Assembly: GCF_964340395.1 (NCBI RefSeq)
Contig: NC_135562.1
Location: 15,823,296 to 15,887,295 of the forward strand
From: Glandiceps talaboti
Taxonomy: Eukaryota; Hemichordata; Enteropneusta; Spengelidae
Reading direction: 5' to 3'
DNA: 64,000 nt
Positions 1 to 10,733 of the stretch are shown here, one piece after another. The notes beneath the pieces were generated by a model. It did no database searches and was not told the origin of the DNA. It saw only the letters and a program-made list of their open reading frames with translations. How positions within the stretch are numbered: position 1 is the first letter of the stretch; each line of letters starts with the position of its first letter. The position numbers and the translations under genes are program-made.

Positions 1-601
1 AGCGACCCCGAGTGAATGTATTTCATATTTTTGAACGGTACTCATGAAATATTCCACCCTTCCATAGTATTAAGATCATGTAACTAGGAGCAAGTCAGCT
101 CTCTCATCTCTGCCACCATCGTCTCTACTACCCTACCCTATGAATTAGAATTTAACTTTTATACATATCATCACGAGTATATTAATATGTATGAATATTA
201 CTGAACCAATTAGTATACTTCAGTGAGTAACGCTGCTTCCAGCATCTATAACAAAGTTGGGCTCTCATCTTAGTAATATGAAATCACCATCTGAACCTGT
301 GGTTGCTCTTTTGTATTTCTGTTTCTTTTATTATGCCAACATTTCGAGCTTATTTTATTATTAATAAATTAAAGACATTACCATATCAGTGCCTTTTCTT
401 GAATGTGTGCCATACTATAAGCAACATTAAGAAATAACAAATATCAAGTAATATTTTTTTAAAAGAAATAATGAGTATCAAGTGATACATTTCAAACATG
501 CCAGTTTGACGTCAATTTTCTCACAAAGATAGGTAGTGCTACGTGGCTATCACTTCAGTTCATGTGTCGTTGATAACAACTTAACAGGTAATTGTACCAA
601 G
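1..601. other. upstream non-coding sequence of the TRIM-death gene
   Basis: AT-rich sequence with no convincing reading frame. It probably holds the promoter and 5' untranslated region of the gene whose ATG is at 602. An AACAG just upstream of that ATG could be the acceptor of a 5' UTR intron, but this cannot be decided from the sequence. Confidence 0.4.
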
Positions 602-2191
602 ATGGCTGCTCAAATGGCAGTTCTGGACGATTGTTTTCAAATGATTGAAACTTGTTCCATCTGCTTGGAGCCCAGTGATTGTGTACAACTTGAATGTCAG
701 CATGCCATTTGTGTACCATGTTTCAAAATGTCTGCATCATCCAAGATGTGTTCAAAATGCCCTAAAAGTGGTGCTCAATATTCAATCGACGTCGTAGAAT
801 TTACTGATAAACCAACAACCATGATAGGTGAGGAGTTTCATGATCCAAGGAATCTTAGTTTCTATGATGATACTAGTGAACAGCCAGTAGCTCTGGTTGG
901 AAAAACCGGTAAAGGTCGGACCCGTTCCGTTTCGTCTGGGGAAGGCAAATGTGAGAACGTGCCAGTAACTCGTTTGCGATCGGGCACATATCCCACATAC
1001 GATAAACTTCAATATCTCACATTCAAGAGTGATATGTCGTTACTGCCAAAAGATGACGACAGTTCATCCGACCTTGGGTCAGACAGCATAATGAGAAGTA
1101 TTGGAAAAGAATCCGTGGACTCCGCTTTCAGCTATGCAAGTAGCTGTGACAGTAATTTCTACAGTATTAGTAGTGGTGATTCTGCGATTAGCAGTTCAGG
1201 TATGAGGGGGTTAAAAATGTCAACAGATGTCAACCCTAACTACATAAACTGCAACACCCACTCATACAACACCGCGAAACACTTCTGTACAACATGTCAA
1301 GTACCAGTGTGTGATGAATGCATTAAATTCGACAATGGCCATGACCCTACACATGTTTGTCGCGACATACAGGAAGTCATCCATGAATATAGGGAAGAAC
1401 TCAAAGCCATATTCATAAAAGCCACTGGGGAAAGTAATGATGGTGATAAAAGGGTTGCATGGAAAGCCAAAATACAAAAACAGAGAGAGGGGGAAGAATG
1501 TAAAGTGAAGAATAAATCAACCACTCTAATTCAAAAGGTAAAGAAAGAAGAGGAAGAACTCCTCAACGAGCTGAATAGATCATGCGATATAATGTTAGAA
1601 AATGCGACCTCACACTACGACGAGTGGCAATTAAAAAGTCGCCGACTTTTGATGGATATAAATACATTAATTACTAATCAGAATGTTCGTATACTCCTCT
1701 CTGAAAAATGTGACCTTGTACGCCAGGCAAATGAGCTCCTTGACTCTGATAGAGGCCTCCTGTCACCTGAAAACATACGCTTTGAGCCAAGCAACAACAT
1801 AACCGACCAAAATATGTTAGGGACGGTTCGATCCATTGCCAATGTTTCCCGATGTACCGTCGATAAACCTCCCAAGAGGGTGTGGTTGGGTGATGCTGTT
1901 AACCTTGTCATAGTTATCCGTGATAGTAGTGGAGGTCAAATCGCACCAATCCAAGAAGTAACAGTAAAGCTTCGCAAACCCGATGGAACATGGGAGTATC
2001 TGAGTGTTGCTGATAGAAACGATGGAACACTCAGTGTAACAATAATTGGTGATGTGTGCGGTGAACACCAAGTTCACATAGAGTTGGATGGTCAACCGAT
2101 AAAGAATTCACCAATAGACTATGTCATCATGAAAAGACTGCCACTATATATTGAAGGACACTCATGTCAGAAAGGTAATTCATGGTGGTGG

Positions 2192-2258
<67 letters not shown>

Positions 2259-2263
2259 AGTGG

Positions 2264-2309
<46 letters not shown>

Positions 2310-5300
2310 GGTGGTGCTGGTGGTTGTGTAGTTTCTGTGTATATGTAGACGTGTTCGTGCAAACATGCATAAACGTCAAAGGGTGTTTGGCTGCTTAAAG
2401 TTTAAAAGTTTAAAGTTTATTTATCTTCTAAAGTGCCTTTTCTATTTATTAATATTCAAAAGCGCTGTACATACAATATATTTAAAAGCATGGTAAAACA
2501 ATATAAAGCTAAAAACAACAAATTGGTTACAATAATTACAAAAAGGCTAAAATGACTACTTGGTAAAAGACACGTGGTAAGACATCAATACAGTTTATAA
2601 CAGTTGTGTTTTAAGTTCGCCTTTAAAAAGTTCAACATCAGTGATCAGCTTTAGTTCTCCAGGAATTGAGTGCCATAGCTTTGGTCCACAAATGGTAAGC
2701 GCTCTGTCATTTAGTGTATTATATGATCGAGGTACAACAAGATTTTGACTACAGTCGTTACCTAAATTGTAACGAGAATTGTTGGTACGTGTGAACGAAT
2801 CCTGGATATACAAAGGTGATTTTCCATTCGAAGCCTTAAAAATAGTCAAATTACTTTAAAATCAACTCTTGCCTTGACAGGCAGCCAGGAAAGCTCAGTA
2901 AGAGATTATGTTATTCCATCATACTTTCTCAAACCTTTTACAACTCGTGCGGCATTATTTTGTACTCGCTGCAATCTGTTAAACAAATACTGTGGCATTC
3001 CATACAATATGGAGTTTGCATAATCAAGATGAGAACTAACAGCTGGTTGCTTCAAACTTATAAATATCACTCCAGCTCGCCCACCTAGAATACCTAAATA
3101 ACTGAAGGAAACTGTAAAAAAGTGGTCCCTTGTTATACCTCAATTTTAAGAGTGCGTTTGAGTACTTATTAAACCAATGTCAAATGTGTACATTACTACT
3201 AGTCTATTGTACAGTGTACCATTGCCTACAGGATATTTTATACACGACCAAAAATCGCGTTGACACTCATCGGAGGCATCATTGCTATGTTCCGTATAAA
3301 TAGACCAACATCTTAACTACCAGTTTTAATTACATATCCATATTAAATACTTTCGAAAAGAAAAGAAAATTACAGCTATTAAACTTGTTCGTTTTTTCTG
3401 GCAATTCCACAAAACTTGCCACATGACTAGACTAATGTCAGACTGAAATCAAGTGTTAGTTTAAGAGAAAAAAGTCATCTTTCTAAATTGCAATTACAGA
3501 CCTTCAAACATTACACTGAGATTATGTCTATCTTAAAACCTGGCTGTGTAAAAATTATTCTATATATTTCTAACCATATAAAACATATTGCCGCTTCTAT
3601 TTTCAGACGGCGACTCGTACTCAGGAGAGCATGAACTTCAATCAATCGTAGAGAGCACTTATGATTTCTTGCCAGATCAGAGTCAAGGGATTTTCTCAAC
3701 CCTTGATGTCACTTATGAAGGAGCTTGTATCGATGTCCCCCAAACAGGATTAAGACTCCTAATTCCTCCAGGTGCAGTTCCTAAGGGTCAAACTAAGTCA
3801 GTCTACATTGGTGTCCAGTGGAACGAGACTGAAAAATGTCAAATGTCCTGGAATGATAAGCAACGACCGAACAGTATTCGCCATGGTCGTCGAGTTAGTC
3901 CAGTGGTTGTATGTGGTCCTCACGGCACAGTGTTTGAAGAGCCAGTCATGGTTTCATTTCCCCACTGCGCAGTAACTGTTAACCCATCTACACTTTCCGT
4001 CCTAAGGAGTGAGACTGCTATGTGTGCTGAAACCAACTGGGAAGACGATCATTCGTCGCAATGCGATTACAAATATTGGGTCAAGGCAGACAAATGCTTG
4101 GTAATCACACGACATTTCACTAAATTTACATGTGCATGCAGTGAGGAAAGCGGTTGCCACACAATTACCAGGCTTTTTGTCAGAGCGTACAACAATCGCA
4201 GTGCCGCTGGTGACGACGTGCTTCTAAGAGTTTACGTGGGACAAGACCTCCCTGATAATGTTATGGTGAGTAGATATTACAATTATTACATCGCAAATCA
4301 CCTGTGTGAGGGCACCCATGGTCAACGCAGGCATTCTACTTATCAGGGGTCGTGACCTATAAACATGTGAACAAATACTGCCACATCTACTCACATCACT
4401 GCCTGCACTCTGTGTACTGTACGTTGTAAAACAAATACACACACTTTAGTTGATATTTTTATGTGAAAAGACATAGCTGAAATTTATAAAGAAAATAAAT
4501 AAATGTATACAGTATTTCTTTATAATGAGATGTTATCAGGATCATTAGGAAATATTTTAAAAATCAATTATACCAGCCAAATATTGGTCAACGGGGTGAT
4601 TTTCGGCAAAAAAGAGTATTAGTTCACGAACCACTTTGCATTGTTTAATCAGATAGTAATGTTTCACTGTAACAATAAACAAGTTAGATTTATTTTTTTC
4701 AATTATAATCTGTGTTAAACTCAGGTCATACAAATTGGTATCAGTGATAGGATCCTCTCCATTATTGTAAGATTTGTAGTTCATTTGCTTATCAATAATT
4801 TGTTAGATTTGGTAAATCTTGTGTATTCATATTTCACTTTGTGTAACTACCTTGTAGTTAGCAGATGAAGAGGCACTTTCTCTCGATTCACAACTAGTCG
4901 ACGGTGAGAAGCAAATTTTCTGTCATAACAATGGCGTGGACATTAACGTAGCTGTTGATAAGATTCTGAAAGGATGGGAGTGTCTTAACTCCACAGAGCA
5001 GGTGCGTAGTAATGTTCAAGAGAACCCTGTAGTGTAAACAACACGACTGCTTTACAGAATGCCATTTTCATCATGTAGGGAAACAAGTGAAGGTGGAAAA
5101 GTCAACCAATTGATTGACCCGTTTATCTCTTGCAAAGACAAATATTCTTCTAGCATATATGCCATTACATATCATATTATAGCAATTTAAAATTCAAGCA
5201 ATCCTATATCGATACACTGACATTAATTTTCGTGTCATTTCAGACAATACATATCCTTTCCGTCTGTGAAGGAAAGTGCAAAGCCAACACTACACACATC

Positions 5301-6631
5301 TTTGAACCAGAAAACGAAGATATTAATAAATTCCGCTGCGTCATTAACGTTTGCCAAGGAATGTCTAAAGGCGTGGAACTGTGCATATCAAAGAGAATCA
5401 CATCTCAGGTAGGGAAGATCATCCGCAATGTCATTAAATACACGACAAATTAAGCACACAGCCGGAGTTTGCTGAACAACATATAGCTTGCTAATGGGCT
5501 AAGATTCAAAAGCCGACGTTGCCGGATTTTAAATATTTTGGATAAATATTATGACTTGTGCAGTTGGTTAGGAAGGGGGAACGCCACTCCAAGAAGTAAA
5601 CGCATTTTCATTAACTGTGTGTTCTGGAGAGTCATTTAATGATTTGACATCATATAATTTTCGCTTACCACAAAAAAAAACACACACATTGAAACGCCTT
5701 TTCAACTATATTGTTCTTTAAGTGATACATCACTGCATCATGGATGTTAGCAGACATGAATATTCAGTAGATGCATACTGAATAATCGTGATTCCTAAAG
5801 GTTTCTTTTCTTCGGATATGTATCAGTTTGGAGTGGCTTCAGCCTTTCCGAACTTGCCCGCTCCTTAATTAAGTACACAATAATTAGATATACTATCTTC
5901 TGGTAATGTTTTCACAGGGATCTCAAAGTGGACCTAGCAGCAGAGGGATTGACCTTGTTAGCAGTCAAGAACTGACCCCGACGTCGACAATGACCGATGA
6001 TGTCTCGTCACCCGAAGAACGGCAGGCAATGACACCAGTACCACAAACATATCTCCAGATGCAACAACGTTTTGATTTATGCACAATCAGTCAACATGAA
6101 GATGGTGCGAGGTCTCATCGTCAAATTTCGAACGAGTTCACAGGGCAAATGGCTATTGGAGGAAGTGTAGAGAATACCGGAGAAATATGTGGAGACGGAT
6201 TATTATCTACAACCAATGCCTACAGTGCAATTGAGGACCGCCACTTTAAGTTAACAAATGGGCATACGTGGCTCAGGCTGCCAGGAAACAATACCAATCC
6301 ATGGATCAAACGCGAGACGAAGCCGGATCCGCAATATAATATCACCTTTGAACTTATTCAAAAACTGGCAGTCTTACTGGACCCGGAGCACCCTTTGGAA
6401 GCAGATTGGAAAATGCTAGCAAGCAAGTTCAGATTTGGGTTAGACCAAATAAGATACTTGGAATCGAAAGGAAGCCCAACAAAAACCCTTCTCTTTTTAC
6501 TACATACTGAAAGACAGCCTTTAAAAGCTATACATACAGCCCTAAAGGAAATCGGGCGTGAAGACGCTGCAACGATGGTGGAGACATTTTTGGCCGGGGA
6601 ATTCGAAGGCATCATCAGTGCCATTGAATAG
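602..6631 (+). CDS. RING/B-box (TRIM-like) protein with filamin, ZU5, UPA-like and death domains
   Basis: Predicted E3 ubiquitin ligase-type adaptor. Exons 602-2174, 3607-4265, 4858-5001, 5244-5408 and 5918-6631 join in phase at GT-AG sites to 1084 residues. The ATG at 602 is preferred because the open frame upstream starts only with GTG. Seen in order: a C3HC4 RING (C18, C21, C32, H34, C37, C40, C50, C53); a B-box at about 217-256 (C217, H220, C229, C232, C237, C240, H247, H251); a charged helical coiled coil at about 260-400; a filamin/ABP280 repeat at about 416-510; a ZU5 domain at about 557-650; a UPA-like region across exons 3-4; and a C-terminal death domain at about 988-1078. ZU5-UPA-death is the tail found in UNC5, PIDD and ankyrins; RING-B-box-coiled coil-filamin is the TRIM head. 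The combination suggests ubiquitin-linked innate immune or apoptotic signalling, which is an inference. No signal peptide or membrane segment is seen. Exon 5 (717 bp) carries a Ser/Thr-rich linker before the death domain. Confidence 0.85.
2177..2330 (+). repeat. GGT/GAT trinucleotide microsatellite
   Basis: An imperfect run of GGT and GAT triplets begins two bases after the intron 1 donor at 2175. It keeps the exon 1 frame open past the splice site as Asp/Gly codons, so the open frame to 2194 is not evidence of coding there. It may be prone to length change close to the donor. Confidence 0.9.
2396..3048 (-). mobile_element. 5'-truncated LINE 3' end (CR1/Jockey-type reverse transcriptase remnant)
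   Basis: On the minus strand, from 3048 down, the translation reads like the C-terminal end of a CR1/Jockey-like reverse transcriptase. It includes LDYANSILYG, then an LQRVQNNAARVV motif, a WLPV motif and the terminal GPKLWHSIP stretch. In-frame TAA and TGA codons near 2850-2905 and a one-base shift break it. The open part (2595-2849) ends at a stop, followed by an AT-rich 3' tail with AATAAA-like motifs and AAGTTTAAA repeats at about 2396-2420. It lies antisense in intron 1 of the TRIM-death gene and is certainly non-functional. Confidence 0.8.
3049..3606. other. rest of intron 1, nothing recognised
   Basis: AT-rich intronic sequence between the LINE fragment and the acceptor at 3601-3606. 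Short open frames here show no protein-like character. Confidence 0.5.
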
Positions 6632-6700
6632 ACCTCAAGATAAAACATTGGTATAGGATTAAGAAATCACTAGTGTAAAGATGGCCAAAGTCTTAACATG

Positions 6701-6775
6701 TTATAGATGATATGCATATGACGTCATCCGTCACGGGAACGAGGCTAATTCACGACGGCCGCCATATTGAGTGGC
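6701..6775 (+). repeat. left terminal inverted repeat and target duplication of the THAP/YqaJ transposon
   Basis: TTA followed by TAGATGATATGCATATGACG, then the CGTCATCCG block. A diverged stretch leads to CCATATTGAGTGGCAA, which ends near 6777. It pairs with the reverse complement of 12655-12729, with small indels in the middle. The transposase ATG lies about 75 bp inside it. Confidence 0.9.
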
Positions 6776-7184
6776 AAAAGCGAGTGGCATGCACTGTAAG
6801 CAAATGCGTGTCTTCTGCTTCCACTAGCGCCTAATTTGAAATTTCAGTACCATGGGAAAGAGTTGCTGTGCCTTTGGATGTACAAACCGTCATAAAAAAG
6901 GATGTGATTTTTCCTTTTACCGAATTCCAAAGGATTTAGATCGACGGCGACAGTGGCTTTCGGCAATAAATCGGAAGAATCTAGAACCAAAACATGCATG
7001 GCTGTGTAGCAAGCATTTCATTACCGGTAAGTAGAAAAATAAAGTTGTCTTTGAAACGCCTCCCCCAAATATTTTTAAGTTTCAAGATGATTGATTATCC
7101 AAGTACCACACCTGATATTTTCGAAGTTCAAATTCATGCATTAGTTCTTTTTGCTATTGACAGAAATGCTACGATTATGAAAAT

Positions 7185-7282
7185 GTAGTCCTGCTTGTAC
7201 GGGTCGACATGATGATATGACCCTCACCACCGCGTTGTCCGAATTCCGAAGGTACAACTCACTCCGTATGCAAGCAGGACTA
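7185..7282. mobile_element. 98-bp MITE with 8-bp target duplication, in transposase intron
   Basis: Ends are GTAGTCCTGCTTGTACGG and CCGTATGCAAGCAGGACTA, inverted copies of each other. The octamer ATGAAAAT flanks both sides (7177-7184 and 7283-7290). An 8-bp duplication with short inverted ends fits a hAT-type non-autonomous element. It is nested within intron 1 of the THAP transposase gene. Confidence 0.75.
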
Positions 7283-7336
7283 ATGAAAATATGGCGCGTT
7301 CGCTCAGTGAACTAGTACAAAATAGCTAGTACGAGT

Positions 7337-7410
7337 GTAGTCCTACTTCCTTCTGGTGTTGAGGGTCCTGTCAGTAATGAAGACCCGTGCACCGTCTGCA
7401 AGCAGGACTA
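7337..7410. mobile_element. 74-bp MITE of the same family with its own 8-bp target duplication
   Basis: It starts GTAGTCCTACTTCC and ends CTGCAAGCAGGACTA, as in the copy at 7185-7282. GTACGAGT is repeated at 7329-7336 and 7411-7418. The two copies are only 54 bp apart in the same intron but have different target duplications, so they look like separate insertions. Confidence 0.7.
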
Positions 7411-9312
7411 GTACGAGTGTTGACAGCGCGTTGTACACCATTGCCTGTGAACAGAACTTCGCATTGTAACAGTTGTGGGCGATGAAAAATGCCTTTGATG
7501 GTGCCGAAAAAAGTCTACTTCTTATCATTGTCAAACTTGATACAAAAAACAACACACGGTCCCTCTTATGTAGGTTCAAGCGACTCTTATCAGTTTGTTT
7601 ATTTCTGTAAAAGTTAGCCGTGATGCAAGTTTTTGCTTCAGACACGATTGTTTCTTTTCGACATGCAAGTATAGGGGATTTGTATAGCTCATTGGTTTTG
7701 AGTATCAGTAGTAGTGGTTCTTGAAAGAAAGAAAAATGAAGAACATTTTTCATAGAAATATAAATGGTAATGATATTTTATACAAATTATAGGAACTAGA
7801 CTAAGAAATGAAGTATCACACATATGGGTGATATTTCCATGACTAGACCTTGAATGTACTCGACAATTATTACTATTGTACATCTGACATTCTATAAATG
7901 AAATTCTTTTTAATTATCCTGAGGAAAATGACTACAGCCAATAACCCTTGTTTTGCAGTATCACTTTTTGTATAATTATTCCCATGTATGAATATTGCTG
8001 TAACCTAGATATTTTGTCGTTCATTCAAGGTGCCAAGAATGACGACCCCAATCATCCAGACTATGTACCATCAGTGTTTTCGTTCATCACACAACAAAGA
8101 AAAAGAAAGGCGGAAACTGATCTTCAGAGGTTTGAACGGAGAAGCAGTAAATTTAAAGCTTGTATGGTGCCTGATGAGGAATCCAATGAAACTGAGCAGG
8201 AAACCAAATTTGGAAAACAGGAAGAGATGTTAACCAAGGACCTGACTCAAGAGAATAATGATGCGAGTATAAAACTGAGATCAGAAGTTGCAGAGCTAAA
8301 GGAAATGAATAGTTGGCTGATTATTGAAAACAAACAGTTAAGAGATGACAATCAGAATTTGAAAATTGAAAGGGACAGGTTGAAAGAAAGACTAGATAGC
8401 ATATCTTTTTCTGAAGAAACTTTTAGTTTGAATGAAAAGAAATGTAGTTTTTATACAGGATTACCTAACTTTGTTATAGTTAAAATGGTTTTTAATTTAG
8501 TTGCTTCACACATTAAGACATATTCACAAAACAAATTGACATAATTCCAGGAGTTTTTATCTGTTCTTATGAAACTTAGGTTAAATTTACTTGATGAAGA
8601 TTTATCATATCGATTTGGAGTTGACCAGTCCACAATCAGCAGAATTTTTAACAGGTGGGTCCCAGTAATGTCCTCAAGGTTGTCATCATTTATTATATGG
8701 CCTGACAGAGAAGTTTTACGTTCAACTATGCCATTATGTTTTAGAGATCACTTCAAAAATTGTGTTGTTATTTTAGATTGTTTCGAAGTTTTTAGTGAAA
8801 GACCAACAGATCTAGTAGCCAGGGCGCAGACATGGTCCAATTATAAACATCATAACACTGCAAAATTTTTAATTGGAATATCACCACAAGGTACAATAAT
8901 ATATATATCCAAAGCATGGGGAGGGAGGGTCTCAGATGTTTACTTGACCGAAAGTTGTGGAATCCTGAAAAAATTGTTACCCGGGGATGAAGTTCTAGCA
9001 GATAGAGGGTTTACTATTGAAGCTTCTGTTAGTGCTTATAGGGCAGTATTAAAAATTCCTGCATTTACCAAAGGGAAACTGCAACTTGAAAGGAAGGATA
9101 TTGATTGGTCCAGGGAATTAGCTCATGTGAGAATCCATGTTGAAAGAGTGATTGGCCTTCTAAGAAATAAATATAGAATATTACAAGGAACCCTCCCCAT
9201 TAAAATGATCATGAATAAAACGTGTGGTGGTAATACTGTAGTGGATGATATAGCCATAGTTTGTTCAGCTTTGTGCAATCTTTGTGAATCTGTTGTTCCC
9301 CTAGATACTTAA

Positions 9313-10733
9313 AAAAAAACACAGCTGAATCACAATCTGCTTCCAGGATGTGTGCATTCTGTAAATCACCTCACTAGAGACACCCAGGTTCACTCTAGTA
9401 TTTATATTAGCTCTCACAAACACTGAAAAAAGTTGTATCCATATAGCCTTTACACTGTATACATGGCATGCTATACATGAAACGACAATGTCTGATCCAC
9501 AATTGATTTAATAGTATTCTAGAACATAGTGCTAAGGCCTTGGTATATGAATGTGTATTGTTCTTGTTAACAAAACAAAAAGAAAGGAACCATGTCAGTG
9601 TCTTAGGTCAAACAAAATAATTGTTTGGTTCGGGTTACATATTTGAGCAAAAAAAATGCTAAAATCGCAACAAATTTGAAGTCTAGGAAGTAATGATGGA
9701 TGTGGAAACCTACATCATCTAATAAACAAACACAACATAAAATTCTTCCAATCTGTAATGACCATATGTGATGAGAAGAAATCAATGACATGGGTACAAT
9801 ATGGAAAACAACAGAAAACATAACTACCTGAACTAGAGACTAGGAAATGAAAAAAAAAAATTGCCCTATCCCACCTATTCTCAAATAGAATGTAATCAGA
9901 AGTTCAGAACCACACAATTTTTTTTTTATTACGCCTAACTCAAAGTCAATAGTAAGAGTTTATCTTATCAGTAGTTAGAATTGAGAAGATTGCAAAGAAT
10001 TATTCTTCTGTGCTTGGTGAGACAATTGCTATTAAAACCTACATTTTGTAACTTGTAATCTGAGGTCAGTGTACTGTAGAGTGCATTTTAACAATGTATG
10101 AAGTTTCAAACTGTGATTTTGATTTGGTCCCTTGTATTTATTGTTTGTTTACAAATAATTTCCTGTACATGCAATAACAAACAACTGTCAAATGAATTGT
10201 AAAGACAATGTTGAATAGTGTCAGTAATTTATTGTAAGTTTATATTTTACCTCGAATTACATTCATTATAGATATAAATGTGTAATAGTATTCCTGTTGT
10301 ACTTCTTATAGCTTTACTACACAAATTATACAGAACTGATATTGATTTTTTTATGTCCTAATGAAATATTTACAACAACAGGGAGAGATTTAATGAAATG
10401 TACTAATTCATTTTGAACTGTTTCAGAATTAAAAAAAACTATATTCTTTGTATTACTTGTTTCTCCATTTCTTCTCTTAATTATTGTCCTGTGCAGGTAC
10501 ACACTACTGTTCAATGAGGCAAGTTCAAATATTAAACTTATGGATTTTAAAAATATAAAGGGGTCACCTGACTAGCCTCCTGTAATTTCAAATAATACAT
10601 AAGTATATTAGTGCAGTAAATATATTTTATTTACATGAATGCTACTAATTACAGACCTTTCTACTGGTGTTACCCATTGTTTTACCTAGGACCTAGTCAT
10701 CATCAACAGTGGTGTGTTACTGTGCAGGACAGT
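9313..10733. other. transposon interior between convergent genes
   Basis: AT-rich sequence between the 3' ends of the transposase and the YqaJ gene, with no protein-like frame. Part of it (about 9601-9780) resembles 15600-15810: both have a TTTGGTTC-GGTTAC block followed by GTGGATGTGGAAAC and CTTCCAA-TCTGTAAT. That suggests a dispersed repeat nested here. Confidence 0.5.
9601..9780. repeat. dispersed repeat, copy 1
   Basis: Shares ordered blocks with 15600-15810: a TTTGGTTC-GGTTAC core, a poly-A-rich stretch, GGATGTGGAAAC, AACATAAAA/ATATAAAA and CTTCCAATCTGTAAT. A shorter relative of the core is at about 43938-43980. The family is not named from sequence alone. Confidence 0.5.

Larger units (their letters stand above)
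6852..9312 (+). pseudogene. THAP-domain DDE transposase (Harbinger/ISL2EU type), one in-frame stop
   Basis: Exon 1 (6852-7026) and exon 2 (8030-9312) join at GTAAGT...TCAAG in phase. The join makes a THAP domain with C5/C6 and C10, W35, C52 and H55, running into the DDPNHPDYVPSVF signature. A glutamate- and lysine-rich coiled coil follows at about residues 115-190. A TAA at 8542-8544 interrupts the frame directly before the conserved [15 protein letters not shown] stretch. Downstream the frame continues unshifted for 255 codons. The DDE_Tnp_4 catalytic acids are all present: D308 in ILDCFE, D383 in LADRGF and E430 in [10 protein letters not shown], numbering through the stop. Total would be about 485 codons, normal for the family. 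The stop could be a recent nonsense mutation; a short alternative intron ending at TTCCAG (8547-8552) is possible but no good donor is seen. THAP binds the transposon ends; the DDE fold cuts and joins DNA. Confidence 0.9.

Noticed and set aside
1262-2095. Minus-strand frames opposite TRIM exon 1
   Set aside because: They are shadows of a strong plus-strand coding exon with zinc-binding motifs.
2127-2379. Asp-, His-, Ser/Pro- and Thr/Ile-rich frames over the GGT/GAT repeat
   Set aside because: They are microsatellite translations in intron 1.
7343-7753. 136-codon minus frame in the transposase intron
   Set aside because: It overlaps a MITE and AT-rich intron and has no recognisable protein pattern.
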